DNA of 64,000 nucleotides from JBGPOS01 sp041488155. GTDB lineage: Bacteria > Chloroflexota > Dehalococcoidia > Tepidiformales > Tepidiformaceae. Position numbers and translations under genes: made by a program. The notes below the pieces were generated by a model. It worked only from the letters and a program-made list of their open reading frames with translations, was not told where the DNA came from and did not search any database. The stretch lies in the NCBI GenBank assembly GCA_041488155.1, contig JBGPOS010000014.1:1-64000 (forward strand). The letters are read 5' to 3'. Positions 1 through 8,378 of the stretch are shown piece by piece (the stretch's first letter is position 1; every line of letters begins with the position of its first letter).

Positions 1-61
1 CCATCCAACTCGCGCGCCGCTCGGAGCACCCTCGGGCAACGGACTCCGCGACCGCTTCCGT

Positions 62-991
62 CTAGCGCATGCGCTGCGGCTGCGAGGCTTCTTCGGGCGT
101 GGTGAAGATGCTCCCGAAGGTCTGCGGGAACTGCTGGAACATTTCATCGACCGTCCATGCGCGGCCGCCCTGGAGGACTATCTGGGGCTCGATCTGGCTG
201 TAGAGCGTGACCCGGTAGCCGCTGATCCCAAAGCAGCGGCCGGTGACCTTCGAGCCTTCGTCGCTGGCGAGGAAAACCAGGGGCACGGCGACGTTCGCGG
301 GATGGCGGGCGCTGCCCGGGTCGACGGCGTCGGACACCACCCGGGTCGCACCACCCGCGGCCCGTTCGGTGGGAACGGTATCTGTCATCCGGGTGGCGGC
401 GCCCGGGCCGATGCTGTTCGCAGTGACCCCGTAACGTCCGAGTGCGCGGGCGCAGCTGAGGGTGAAGCCCCAGATGCCCATCTTGGCGGCGGCGTAGTTG
501 GGCTGGCCGGGAGCGCCGAACAGACCTGAGCCTGAGGTGAAGTTGATGAGCCGACCGCCTTCGCGAGCCTGGCGCCAGTGCAACGAGGCGAAACGAGTGG
601 TCGCGAAGGTACCGCGCATGTGGACGCGGACGACGGCGTCCCACTCTTCGCCGGTCATGTTGAACACCATGCGGTCGCGGAGGATGCCGGCGACGTTGAC
701 GAGGATGTCGACCTTGCCCCATTCGTTGAGGGCGGTACGGACGAGGTCTTCGGCCTGATCCATGTCGGAGACGTCGCTGAAGTTGGCGATAGCCGTGCCA
801 CCGGCTGCCTTGATTTCGTTCGCCGTCTGGGTCGCGGGGGAGTTGTCCTTGCCCTCGCCATCAACCGAGACGCCGAGGTCGTTGACGATGACCTTTGCCC
901 CTTCTTTGGCGAAGAGCATCGCCACCTCGCGGCCGATGCCGCGGCCCGAGCCTGTGATGATCGCTGTCTTGCCTTCGAGTTTGCCCGCCAT
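62..991 (-). CDS. SDR family oxidoreductase
   Basis: Classical-type short-chain dehydrogenase of 309 residues, probably acting on a hydroxyacyl or keto substrate with NAD(P)H. The dinucleotide-binding motif TGSGRGIG is at residues 13-20, and the catalytic set is Ser153 or Ser155, Tyr166 and Lys170 (YAAAK). The longer loop after the second strand (about residues 40-58) and overall length resemble the SDR domain of peroxisomal-type multifunctional 3-hydroxyacyl-CoA dehydrogenases; that substrate assignment is inference. The start ATG has a GGAG-type ribosome site just upstream. The gene stands alone; the upstream gap holds a hairpin repeat. Confidence 0.85.
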   Translation of the reverse strand: MAGKLEGKTAIITGSGRGIGREVAMLFAKEGAKVIVNDLGVSVDGEGKDNSPATQTANEIKAAGGTAIANFSDVSDMDQAEDLVRTALNEWGKVDILVNVAGILRDRMVFNMTGEEWDAVVRVHMRGTFATTRFASLHWRQAREGGRLINFTSGSGLFGAPGQPNYAAAKMGIWGFTLSCARALGRYGVTANSIGPGAATRMTDTVPTERAAGGATRVVSDAVDPGSARHPANVAVPLVFLASDEGSKVTGRCFGISGYRVTLYSQIEPQIVLQGGRAWTVDEMFQQFPQTFGSIFTTPEEASQPQRMR

Positions 992-1183
992 GTGCTGGTT
1001 CTCCGAACGATGGAATTTAGATGGCCGAAGCTTACGCGAATGATCGCTGGTCGTCTCGCCGCCCCGCCTCCGAAGCGGCTGCGGAAACCTCGGCGCGGCC
1101 TTCTGCGGGAGCGGCAGACTGGTCCTGGCACTCAGTTGAAGAAAAGAGCGCTGATTCGCGGCATCCTGCCCTCACCCCCCGGG

Positions 1184-1213
1184 CCCCCTCTCCCGAGACC
1201 GCGGGAGAGGGGG
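1184..1213. repeat. 12-bp perfect hairpin, CCCCCTCTCCCG family
   Basis: Arms CCCCCTCTCCCG (1184-1195) and CGGGAGAGGGGG (1202-1213) pair perfectly around a 6-base loop, preceded by a CCCTCACCCC tract. Related hairpins occur at 6155, 50277, 60633 and 61672. This one lies between the ABC-F gene and the SDR, both on the minus strand, so it could stop ABC-F transcription, but there is no T tract. The 275-base gap around it shows nothing else. Confidence 0.7.
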
Positions 1214-1266
1214 AGTACCCGAATGATGGAGCGCGGCTACGCGGCGCGGACCTTCTCGAGTGAGTA

Positions 1267-2841
1267 CTAGCTTTTCCGGCGTTCGAGAATCTCGCGGCAG
1301 GCGCCGTCGTTGACTTCGTACACGTGGGTCGCAACGCCCTCGACGATCCCGGGGTCGTGGCTGGCGCAGAGGATGGTGCCGGCGTACTTCTGCAAGGCCT
1401 CGATGAGCTTGCGCCGGGTGGTGCGGTCGAGGTGGTTGGTCGGCTCGTCGAGGATGAGGACGTTCGTTGGCTGAATGAGAAACTTCGCGAGGGCAACGCG
1501 GCTGCGTTCGCCTCCGGACAGCACACGGACTGGCTTGAAAACGTCATCGCCGCGGAAAAGGAACTGGCCGAGAACCGTGCGCAACTCCACGTCCGGTGCT
1601 CCCCCGGCGACACTGCGGACCTCTTCGAGCACGGAACGACTCGGGTCGAGAGCCTCGTCCTGGTGCTGATCGTAGTAGCCAGGACGGGCGCGCTCGGCCC
1701 ACTCCGTCGTGCCTTCGGTGGGACGCAGCTGGCCGGCGGCGATGCGAAGGAGGGTGCTCTTGCCGCCGCCGTTCGGGCCGATGAAGGCGACTTTCTGGTT
1801 GCGTTCGACGTGGAGATCGACGTCCACGAGGACGACGTGGTCGCCGTAGGCGTGGCCAACCCGGCGGGCCATGAAGACGTCGCGCTCGGTACGGCCGTGG
1901 GCGTTGATTTCGAAGTGGACCTCGGACTCCTTGCGGGTGTGCTCGACGCGTTCGACCTTCGCGAGAGCTTTCTCGCGGCTCTGGACAGCGGACGTCTTCG
2001 AGGCCTTGGCGCGGAAGCGTTCGATGAAGCGCTCTTGCTTGGCGAACTCGCGGTCCTGGCGGGCGGCGGCGCGATCCTGGGCCTGGAGACGCTCGGCCTT
2101 CTGGCGCTGGTAGTCGCTGTAGTTGCCGGCGTAGCTATCGACTTGTTTTTCACGCAGATCGAGGATGCGAGTGACGACGCGATCGAGGAAGGCGCCGTCA
2201 TGGGTGACGACGAGGATGGAGCCGGGGTAATCGGCGAGCTCTTCGGCGAGCCATTCGCGCGTCCTGGCGTCGAGGTGGTTGGTGGGCTCATCGAGGAGAA
2301 GGTTTTCGGGGCGCCGGACGAGCACCTTGGCGAGGGCGATACGGATCTGCCAGCCGCCGCTGAAGGCGCCGCAGAGCTTGTCTCGATCATCGGGTAGTTC
2401 GAAACCGAGGCCGTCCAGCACGCGGCCGATACGGGCTTCGATGCGATAACCGTCGAGGGCTTCGAAGGCGTCGAAGAGCCTCGCCTGCCGGTCAATCAGG
2501 GTGTCGAGGTCGCCTGCGCCCCGTTCGATTTGACCCGCTACTTCGGCGAGTTCTCCTTCGATCGCGTGGGCCTCGGGGAAGGAGAGCCAGAGCTCGTCAA
2601 GGAGGGTGTTGGCTTCGTTGAGCCCCGGCTCCTGGCGAAGGTAGGCGAGGGCGCCGCCGCGGTAGCCGGCAGCCCCTTCGTCGGGCGGGTGGTCGCCGGC
2701 GAGGAGCCGGAGAATGGTCGACTTGCCTGTGCCGTTCGGGCCGACGAGGCCAACATGCTCACCGTCACCGACGATGAACGAGAGCCCTTCGATAACATCG
2801 ACGGGACCGAACGACTTGGCGACGGAATCGGCGTAGAGCAT
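1267..2841 (-). CDS. ABC-F family ATPase
   Basis: Soluble protein of 524 residues with two ABC ATPase domains and no membrane segments, the ABC-F architecture (ribosome-associated translation factors, some giving antibiotic resistance). First domain: Walker A GPNGTGKST near residue 34, Walker B/switch LLLDEPTNHLD. Second domain: Walker A GPNGGGKST, signature LSGGERSR, Walker B ILDEPTNHLD. The linker between them is rich in Lys, Arg and Gln (about residues 235-300), matching the P-site tRNA-interacting linker. Both catalytic Glu residues are present. Which ABC-F subgroup it belongs to cannot be told by eye. Confidence 0.92.
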   Translation of the reverse strand: MLYADSVAKSFGPVDVIEGLSFIVGDGEHVGLVGPNGTGKSTILRLLAGDHPPDEGAAGYRGGALAYLRQEPGLNEANTLLDELWLSFPEAHAIEGELAEVAGQIERGAGDLDTLIDRQARLFDAFEALDGYRIEARIGRVLDGLGFELPDDRDKLCGAFSGGWQIRIALAKVLVRRPENLLLDEPTNHLDARTREWLAEELADYPGSILVVTHDGAFLDRVVTRILDLREKQVDSYAGNYSDYQRQKAERLQAQDRAAARQDREFAKQERFIERFRAKASKTSAVQSREKALAKVERVEHTRKESEVHFEINAHGRTERDVFMARRVGHAYGDHVVLVDVDLHVERNQKVAFIGPNGGGKSTLLRIAAGQLRPTEGTTEWAERARPGYYDQHQDEALDPSRSVLEEVRSVAGGAPDVELRTVLGQFLFRGDDVFKPVRVLSGGERSRVALAKFLIQPTNVLILDEPTNHLDRTTRRKLIEALQKYAGTILCASHDPGIVEGVATHVYEVNDGACREILERRKS

Positions 2842-2915
2842 GAAGTGGAGGGCAGGCGTGCGCGCCTGGTGGGCGGTGGTTAGATCGTACCAGAGGGTGA
2901 GCGAAGGGTCGGCTT

Positions 2916-3242
2916 CTAGCTCAGGGTGCGGATCGTCCGCACGAGGTCGCGCCTGTGCACCACTCGGCTCACCAGGAACGCCTCCTTCCCCTTCATAGCC
3001 CCGCGCTGCGCTCTCAGCCTCTCAAGGTCGTCGACATCCAGGCGACGGAAGACGATCCGGTAGTCGCCGACTCTCAATCGGAGCCACGGCGACGCATCCA
3101 CGATGGCTTTGACATCCGCGTTGGCATCGGTGCCAAGAATCTGGAGCGCCTCGACGATCCGATCGCGCACCGGGCCCGGGCCTACGCGTCTCAGATCCTG
3201 CTCTGCACGGCGTGATATCTCTACGTCGGCCCGCTCTTCCAC
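2916..3242 (-). CDS. RelE/ParE-family toxin
   Basis: Protein of 108 residues with the RelE-type pattern: an N-terminal beta strand and helix (SRRAEQDLRRVGPGPVRDRI), then PWLRLRVGDYRIVFR, the core strand typical of mRNA interferases. A C-terminal HRRDLVRTI segment supplies basic residues. The start is GTG at 3242; no in-frame ATG precedes it. It lies 18 bases downstream of a Phd/YefM-like antitoxin on the same strand, so the two form a type II toxin-antitoxin operon. RelE toxins cleave ribosome-bound mRNA; activity here is inferred from family and context. Confidence 0.85.
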   Translation of the reverse strand: MEERADVEISRRAEQDLRRVGPGPVRDRIVEALQILGTDANADVKAIVDASPWLRLRVGDYRIVFRRLDVDDLERLRAQRGAMKGKEAFLVSRVVHRRDLVRTIRTLS

Positions 3243-3260
3243 TTGCGCGATGGAGTCCGC

Positions 3261-3527
3261 TTAGCGACCGTTGTCCAGGTCTGCCAGTAGCCCGTCGAGC
3301 GTCCGCGTCTCTCCCGAGCGCAAGTCCCTGTCTGCCTCAATTCGACTTACGACGAACTCAGGCGCCGATACGAGGAGAAAGTCCTCGAGCGCCTCAATGT
3401 CGAGCGGGACGAGTACCGCCACTGGCTTCCCTCGGCGAGTGATGATCGCAGGCCGTCCAGTGGCGGCAACGTCTTCAATGACCGCGCCAGTCTTCCGCCG
3501 CAGGTCGCCGATGCTGATCGAACTCAC
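3261..3527 (-). CDS. Phd/YefM-family antitoxin
   Basis: Protein of 88 residues. It opens with ISIGDLRRKTGAVIEDV and continues PAIITRRGKPVAVLVP, the Phd/YefM DNA-binding fold (strand-helix-strand with the RRGKPVAVL signature). The acidic C-terminus (about residues 55-88) would wrap and neutralise the toxin. It is the first gene of the pair and starts at GTG 3527, with AGGGGG about 7 bases upstream. Antitoxins of this class normally autorepress with the toxin; no operator was recognised. Confidence 0.85.
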   Translation of the reverse strand: MSSISIGDLRRKTGAVIEDVAATGRPAIITRRGKPVAVLVPLDIEALEDFLLVSAPEFVVSRIEADRDLRSGETRTLDGLLADLDNGR

Positions 3528-3620
3528 GAGTCGCCCCCTGTGCGACTTAGCGTCTTACATTCGACTGCCCTTGGGAAGCAGCCTCCTGACGCTCCGGTTC
3601 TGTTCCCGGCCCTCCGGGCG

Positions 3621-3626
3621 TAAGGT
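3621..3626 (+). promoter_or_regulatory. -10 box for leaderless lipA
   Basis: TAAGGT ends 6 bases before the lipA ATG and no Shine-Dalgarno sequence intervenes, so transcription would begin at or next to the start codon. The same arrangement recurs at many genes here. No convincing -35 is visible. Confidence 0.5.
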
Positions 3627-3632
3627 GGTCGT

Positions 3633-4559
3633 ATGGCCGTGCGCAGCCCTGAGCGACCTCCCTGGCTGAAAGTTCGCTTCCCGGCAGGGCCGAATTTCGA
3701 ACGTTTGCGCACGCTGATGCGCGAGCAGGGGCTCAATACGGTCTGCGAAGAGGCCCGCTGCCCGAACATCGGCGAGTGTTGGAGCCGTGGCACGGCGACG
3801 TTCATGATCCTTGGCGACACCTGCACTCGGTCGTGCGGATTCTGTGCGGTGAAGACGGGGCGGCCGGGCACGCTCGACCGTGGCGAGCCTGCGCGCGTGG
3901 CCGTGGCGGTGCAGCGCATGGGGCTGCGGCACGCGGTGATCACGAGCGTTAACCGGGACGAACTGGCGGACGGCGGCGCGAGCATCTTTGCAGAGACGAT
4001 CCGGCGGGTGCGACAGCTGTCGCCGGGCACGACGATCGAGGTGCTGATCCCGGACTTCAAGGGTGATGCTGGCGCGCTCGCGACGGTCGTGGCCGCGCGG
4101 CCGGAGATCCTCAACCACAACACCGAGACGGTCCCGCGGCTCTACCGCACGGTGCGTCCGCAGGCACGCTACGAACAGTCGCTGGAACTGCTGGGCCGGG
4201 CCAAGGCGATGGACGGCGAGGGCGTCACTAAGAGCGGCGTGATGGTCGGGCTGGGGGAGACGCGCGAGGAGCTGATCCGGGTGTTCGCAGACCTTGCGGC
4301 ACAGCGCGTCGACATCCTGACGATTGGGCAGTACCTGAGACCAACGCCGGACCACCTGGCGGTCGTGCGGTACTGGCACCCCGATGAGTTCGACGACCTC
4401 CGCGAGGCTGCATTGGGGATGGGCTTCAGGCACGTCGAGAGCGGGCCCCTGGTGCGAAGCTCGTACCACGCGGAAGAGCAGGCGGCGGGCGCCGGCACCT
4501 TGCGGACACGACAAGCGGCACTCGTCTCGGAAGATGCGATTCGAGAGCCGTCGGCGTAA
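3633..4559 (+). CDS. lipA: Lipoyl synthase
   Basis: Radical SAM enzyme of 308 residues that inserts two sulfurs into octanoyl groups on lipoyl domains. Both iron-sulfur cluster ligand sets are visible: the auxiliary cluster Cys38, Cys43, Cys49 and the SAM cluster Cys64, Cys68, Cys71 (CTRSCGFC). The C-terminal RSSYHAEE contains the conserved serine that ligates the auxiliary cluster. Length and motifs match the family throughout. No lipB or 2-oxoacid dehydrogenase gene is nearby. The start ATG is preceded by a -10-like box, not by a ribosome site. It converges on the downstream glycosylase gene with a 15-base gap. Confidence 0.97.
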   Translation: MAVRSPERPPWLKVRFPAGPNFERLRTLMREQGLNTVCEEARCPNIGECWSRGTATFMILGDTCTRSCGFCAVKTGRPGTLDRGEPARVAVAVQRMGLRHAVITSVNRDELADGGASIFAETIRRVRQLSPGTTIEVLIPDFKGDAGALATVVAARPEILNHNTETVPRLYRTVRPQARYEQSLELLGRAKAMDGEGVTKSGVMVGLGETREELIRVFADLAAQRVDILTIGQYLRPTPDHLAVVRYWHPDEFDDLREAALGMGFRHVESGPLVRSSYHAEEQAAGAGTLRTRQAALVSEDAIREPSA

Positions 4560-4574
4560 GCGCCGGCGACCGGG

Positions 4575-5276
4575 CTACTGGTCCTTCGAGCCGGTCATGA
4601 GCTGCACGTCTTCAGAGCGCCAGAGATACCAGCAGGCCACGGTCGCCCAGGGACGCCAGGGTTCGCCGATGCGGAGCACCTCTGCCGGGGCGGGGGTCTG
4701 ATCGAGCTGGTACTGGCGCTGGATCGCGCGGTTGATGCCGACGTCGTTGACGGGAAGCACGTCCGGGCGGCGGAGGTGGAACATGAGGAACATCTCGGCG
4801 GTCCAGCGGCCGATGCCACGGACTCGCGTGAGGTGGGCGATGATTTCTTCGTCTTCCCAGTGCTCGAAGGATTCGAGGCCGAGTTCACCGGAGTCGAAGT
4901 GTTCGGCGAGGCTGCGGAGCGATGCGATCTTCTGACGCGAGAGGCCGGCGGTTCGCATGGACTCATCGCTGAGGGCGAGCACGACGGGAGGCTCCGGGAA
5001 GGCTGTCTCGCCGGAAGTCCAGTCCGGATCGGAGCGAGTCAAGAGAGCCCCTCCCGAGACATCGTCGCCAAAGAGGGCCACGAAGCGGTTGTAAATGGTG
5101 CCCGCGGCCTTGCCGCTGAGCTGCTGGAAGATGATCGAGCGGGAGAGGGCGCGGAAGGGATTGCCGGCGTCCTCGCGCATTTCGAACGGACCGGCCGCTT
5201 CGATGATCCGGGCGAGCACGGGATCGGCCCGGCGAAGGTGCGGGACGGCGACTTCGGGGTCGAGAAGAAGCGGCAT
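4575..5276 (-). CDS. DNA-3-methyladenine glycosylase, AlkA-type HhH-GPD
   Basis: Base-excision repair glycosylase of 233 residues for alkylated purines. The helix-hairpin-helix motif RVRGIGRWTA is at residues 151-160, followed by PVNDVG with the catalytic Asp178. An earlier segment SIIFQQLSGKAA matches the conserved HhH-GPD core. The frame stays open far upstream, but the ATG at 5276 begins the homologous region and leaves 88 bases to the divergent SDR gene, so the extension is rejected. The short form lacking the AlkA N-terminal domain is common in bacteria. Confidence 0.93.
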   Translation of the reverse strand: MPLLLDPEVAVPHLRRADPVLARIIEAAGPFEMREDAGNPFRALSRSIIFQQLSGKAAGTIYNRFVALFGDDVSGGALLTRSDPDWTSGETAFPEPPVVLALSDESMRTAGLSRQKIASLRSLAEHFDSGELGLESFEHWEDEEIIAHLTRVRGIGRWTAEMFLMFHLRRPDVLPVNDVGINRAIQRQYQLDQTPAPAEVLRIGEPWRPWATVACWYLWRSEDVQLMTGSKDQ

Positions 5277-5364
5277 ATCGCGCAGAGTAAAGCGAGCGGC
5301 GAGAGCGAGCCACCCCGGGGAAGAACACCGGCAGGGTGGCCGGCTCTCGGCTAAACTCGGCGGC

Positions 5365-6123
5365 ATGGCCAACGGCGATCGCTTTTCGCTCGAAGGGAAG
5401 ACGGCGGTCGTCACCGGGGCTTCGCGCGGGATCGGGTTGGCGGTAGCCGGGGCGTTCGTGGAGGCAGGGGCACGGGTGATCCTGACCGCACGAGGGGAGG
5501 AAGGGCTCGACGAAGCGGTGCGCAAGTTAGGCGCGAACGCGATCGCCCGGCGGTGTGACAACGCTGACCCTGCGGACATCGCGGCAGCTGTGGCGGACGC
5601 GTGGCGACTGGGGCCCATCGACATCCTCGTGAACAACGCCGGGATCAGCCCCTACTACAAGCGGGTGGAGCACGTCACCGTCGAAGAGTGGGACAACGTG
5701 GTGGATGTGAACCTGCGGGGGGCGTACTTCTGGAGCGTGGAAGTCGCGCGCCGGCTCTTCGAGGCGGGACGGCCTGGCGCGTTCATCAACGTGACTTCCG
5801 TTTCGGGACAGGTGCCGCTGGAGCGGCTCGGAGTGTACTCCGCGACGAAGGCAGGGGTGCAGCAGTTGACCAAAGTGATGGCGTTGGAGTGGGCGGACAG
5901 AGGCGTGCGGGTCAATGCGATCGCCCCGGGGTGGGTGGAGACGGAGTTTACGGGAGACCTGTTCGCAAGCCACCACGGGGAGAGCCTGCGGCGGGACATC
6001 CCGATGGGGAGGCTCGCGCAGCCCGAGGACATCGTCGGGGCAGCTCTCTACCTGGCGAGCGAGGCGAGCGCCTACGTGACCGGCACGGTGATTACTGTAG
6101 ACGGGGGGCGGGCGCTGCGCTAG
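5365..6123 (+). CDS. SDR family oxidoreductase (FabG-like)
   Basis: Classical SDR of 252 residues. TGASRGIG is at residues 17-24, NNAG at 90-93, and Ser145/147, Tyr158 and Lys162 form the active site. The C-terminus ends in YVTGTVITVDGGRALR, the usual classical-SDR tail. It resembles 3-oxoacyl-ACP reductase or gluconate-5-dehydrogenase types; the substrate is not predictable. Start choice: ATG 5365 begins the fold and lies 7 bases after TAAACT (5352-5357), a leaderless-style -10; the upstream open frame overlaps the divergent glycosylase. Confidence 0.9.
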   Translation: MANGDRFSLEGKTAVVTGASRGIGLAVAGAFVEAGARVILTARGEEGLDEAVRKLGANAIARRCDNADPADIAAAVADAWRLGPIDILVNNAGISPYYKRVEHVTVEEWDNVVDVNLRGAYFWSVEVARRLFEAGRPGAFINVTSVSGQVPLERLGVYSATKAGVQQLTKVMALEWADRGVRVNAIAPGWVETEFTGDLFASHHGESLRRDIPMGRLAQPEDIVGAALYLASEASAYVTGTVITVDGGRALR

Positions 6124-6182
6124 GGGACAGAGGACAGGTGGTCCCTCACCCCCGCCCCTCTCCCGCCGCGACGGGCGAGGGG
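6123..6182. repeat. GGGGACAG tract plus imperfect CCCCTCTCCCG hairpin
   Basis: Immediately after the SDR stop come two GGACAG units (6123-6138), then CCCTCACCCCC and an 11-bp inverted repeat with one mismatch: CCCCTCTCCCG (6155-6165) and CGGGCGAGGGG (6172-6182). Both repeat types recur elsewhere in the window. Confidence 0.6.
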
Positions 6183-6219
6183 TGCGAGGTTCCGAAGAGC
6201 TAACAGCCAAGAGCGCATC

Positions 6220-6256
6220 GCCAATAGCTAACGGCTAATGGCCAATAGCTAACGGC
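6220..6256. repeat. Direct repeat of GCCAATAGCTAACGGC
   Basis: The 16-mer GCCAATAGCTAACGGC occurs at 6220-6235, and 15-16 matching bases recur from 6241, with a related AGCTAACAGCC just before (about 6199). It fills the gap before the Nudix stop codon. No function is evident. Confidence 0.6.
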
Positions 6257-6261
6257 CAACT

Positions 6262-6807
6262 CTACAGCCCTACCTGCAGGGGAGTGTCTGGGAGGTGGCC
6301 GGCGATGAGGGGTTCGAGCAAGGTGGCGAAGTCGAGGGGGACGAACCGCTGATCCGAGGCGGCCATTTCTTCGATCGACCACCAGCGGTGCTCAAGGAGT
6401 ACACGAAGTTCCTCTTCGGTCTGGTTGTCCCGGGCAACGCCGGAGCCGTTCGCCCACCCGATGTAGAACCGCTCGCGGTTCCGATACCAGGCGCCCTCCC
6501 AGAAGAAGGCGTGCTCGCGGAGCCACACGACCGGCCCGAACTTTGCGTCCGTGATCCCGGTTTCCTCCCAGAGTTCGCGCCGGACGCCTTCGCCGTAGGA
6601 TTCCCCCGGTTCGAGCCCGCCGCCGGGGGTGATCCAGAACGTCGCGTCGGTGGCCTTCGGCGATGGGGGCCGCGGTACAGGTGGCGTATCAACGGGTAGC
6701 GAGACTGGAAGGAGCGTCCCATCGACCCGGAAGAGAAGCACGCGGCCTTCGGGGTCGAGTAGAATCACGCGTGCGGCCGGCCGGGAGATAGGATCTTCCT
6801 GAGTCAC
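6262..6807 (-). CDS. Nudix hydrolase
   Basis: Protein of 181 residues with a full Nudix box G-x5-E-x7-REUxEExGU at residues 63-85 (Gly63, Glu69, Arg77-Glu78, Glu81-Glu82, Gly84), the Mg-binding catalytic loop for nucleoside diphosphate-linked substrates. A Pro-rich insert at residues 35-50 (PVDTPPVPRPPSP) separates the first strands from the box. Substrate unknown; the opening AARVILLDPEGRVLLFR is typical of housecleaning or ADP-ribose-type enzymes. The gene is divergent from the SDR at 6893, with 85 bases between. Confidence 0.9.
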   Translation of the reverse strand: MTQEDPISRPAARVILLDPEGRVLLFRVDGTLLPVSLPVDTPPVPRPPSPKATDATFWITPGGGLEPGESYGEGVRRELWEETGITDAKFGPVVWLREHAFFWEGAWYRNRERFYIGWANGSGVARDNQTEEELRVLLEHRWWSIEEMAASDQRFVPLDFATLLEPLIAGHLPDTPLQVGL

Positions 6808-6892
6808 CTGTCACTTCGATAGCCGGGCTTGGGCTCGGCAGGCCAGCATACCCGGCCCGGATGTTTGGGCCGACCCCAACCGGAGGAATTGC

Positions 6893-7666
6893 ATGTCCAA
6901 CCCAGTGGCGGTGGTCACGGGCGCGAGCCGCGGCATCGGCAAGCAACTTTGCATAGACCTGGCGAGGGCGGGGTACGACATCGTAGCGGCTGCTCGGTCG
7001 ACCGCTGATGCGCCGACCAACCTGCCTGGCACCGTGGACGAGACTGCCGAACTGGCGCGCGCCGCAGGTGGGACCACGGCCCTCGCGGTCGCGCTCGACG
7101 TGCGGGACGAGGAAGCAGTGGCGGCGCTGGCGGACCGAGTCTACAAAGAGTTCGGCCGCTGCGACTTGCTCGTGAACAATGCCGCGATCGCGCCGCCCGG
7201 GCCGACCCTGACCGCGCCCACGCGACGATGGCGGCTCGCCGTGGACATCAACATCAACGGGCCGCTCTACCTGATGTACTACTTCTGCCCGCGCATGGTT
7301 GCCGGCCAGGGCCGAGTCATCAACATCTCCTCGGGCGCGTCGCAGTCGCCGGGATTTGGGCGGGCGAGCTACACGACCACGAAGCGGGCGCTCGAAGCTT
7401 TGAGCGAATGCATGGCTTTCGAGCTACAGGGGAAAGTGGGCGTGAACTGTATCCGGCTGGAGCTGAGCGTCTGGAGCGAAGGCTACACGGCGACGCTTCC
7501 CGGAATGGACTTCTCGGAGTTCGAGGACCCGGTGATCATGTCGGATGCGGCCCTCTGGCTGGCGAAGCAACCGATCGACTACACAGGGCACGTCCTGACG
7601 ATCAGCGAAATGCGGGACATGGGGGTCGTGCGGGCTAAGACGCGGATCGGCGACCGCCCGCACTAA
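6893..7666 (+). CDS. SDR family oxidoreductase
   Basis: SDR of 257 residues. GASRGIG at residues 10-16, NNAA at 95-98, Ser146/147, Tyr160 and Lys164 are all present. The C-terminal third departs from the classical form: the usual loop around PG is replaced by LELSVWSEGYTATLPGMDFSEFEDP, and it ends without the VDGG motif, as in the SDRs often found in Chloroflexota and actinobacterial catabolic clusters. The start has a good ribosome site (GGAGG, 6882-6886). Substrate unknown. Confidence 0.87.
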   Translation: MSNPVAVVTGASRGIGKQLCIDLARAGYDIVAAARSTADAPTNLPGTVDETAELARAAGGTTALAVALDVRDEEAVAALADRVYKEFGRCDLLVNNAAIAPPGPTLTAPTRRWRLAVDININGPLYLMYYFCPRMVAGQGRVINISSGASQSPGFGRASYTTTKRALEALSECMAFELQGKVGVNCIRLELSVWSEGYTATLPGMDFSEFEDPVIMSDAALWLAKQPIDYTGHVLTISEMRDMGVVRAKTRIGDRPH

Positions 7667-7683
7667 GTTCCCTGCGGCGCGTG

Positions 7684-8214
7684 CTATTCGCGGGCGAGGG
7701 CAGGGATGAGCGCGCAGACAATCAGGTTGCCGCGGCAGAATGGCGGACGCGGCGGCCCAGTGGGCGTCGCCGTGGGCGTAAGGGTCGGCGTCGCGGTGGG
7801 CGGGACGAGGGCACAGACTGCGGGCCCGGTATCCGTGTTCTGGATGATTCCCTTCAATTTCGGATCGTCGAAATCCTGGTAGTCCCAGCGCGTGTTCGCG
7901 TTGAGCACGATGCCGGGGTTGGTGACACCGGGCTCGATGTAACCGCTATCGAAGAGCGGGATCGCATCGACTCCGGCGTTCGGGACGATGATCCGGCGTC
8001 GCTTCGAATCTGCGTTGAAGAACTTGATCTGGTCGGAGCGGTGGACGATGCAGAGCGGCGGGTTGAACCCGGTGGCGTTGATTTCGATGGTGTAGCTGTC
8101 GTAAGAGTCGACGAGGGCGTTTGCGCCCCGGCTGCCTACGAAGAATACGACGATGCCAGCCGCGAGCGTGCCGACGGCCACCGCGAGAAGCAGCGGCCGG
8201 TAGAGACGTTGCAT
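7684..8214 (-). CDS. Membrane-anchored cupredoxin-like protein
   Basis: Protein of 176 residues with an N-terminal signal or anchor helix (LLLAVAVGTLAAGIVVFFV). A beta-rich domain follows with ATGFNPPLCIV, a strand carrying IKFFNAD, and FDSGYIEPG, the spacing seen in plastocyanin-like cupredoxins. The expected copper ligands are not all visible, so it may not bind metal. The C-terminus is a Thr/Pro-rich linker (PTATPTLTPTATPTGPP) and a short tail with two Cys. Start ATG 8214 is chosen because the signal helix begins there. Probably displayed on the outer face of the membrane; function unknown. Confidence 0.6.
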   Translation of the reverse strand: MQRLYRPLLLAVAVGTLAAGIVVFFVGSRGANALVDSYDSYTIEINATGFNPPLCIVHRSDQIKFFNADSKRRRIIVPNAGVDAIPLFDSGYIEPGVTNPGIVLNANTRWDYQDFDDPKLKGIIQNTDTGPAVCALVPPTATPTLTPTATPTGPPRPPFCRGNLIVCALIPALARE

Positions 8215-8378
8215 GGATGAGACCCCAGAGCCCCACGCCCCGCCACGGGCAAGTTGACGGTAACGCAGGCGGGCGCTTCTGGCCATAGCCGGCCGGAGCC
8301 GATCGCGAAGCGGCGACAGCGGACGCGGTCTGGTATCCTTCGGGCCACGCAAACGAATTCTGGGTTGGAGCCTGTGCC

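Noticed and set aside
5277..5636. N-terminal extension of the AlkA-type glycosylase
   Set aside because: It would overlap the divergent SDR gene, which has a clear Rossmann fold and start, and the extension has no domain character.
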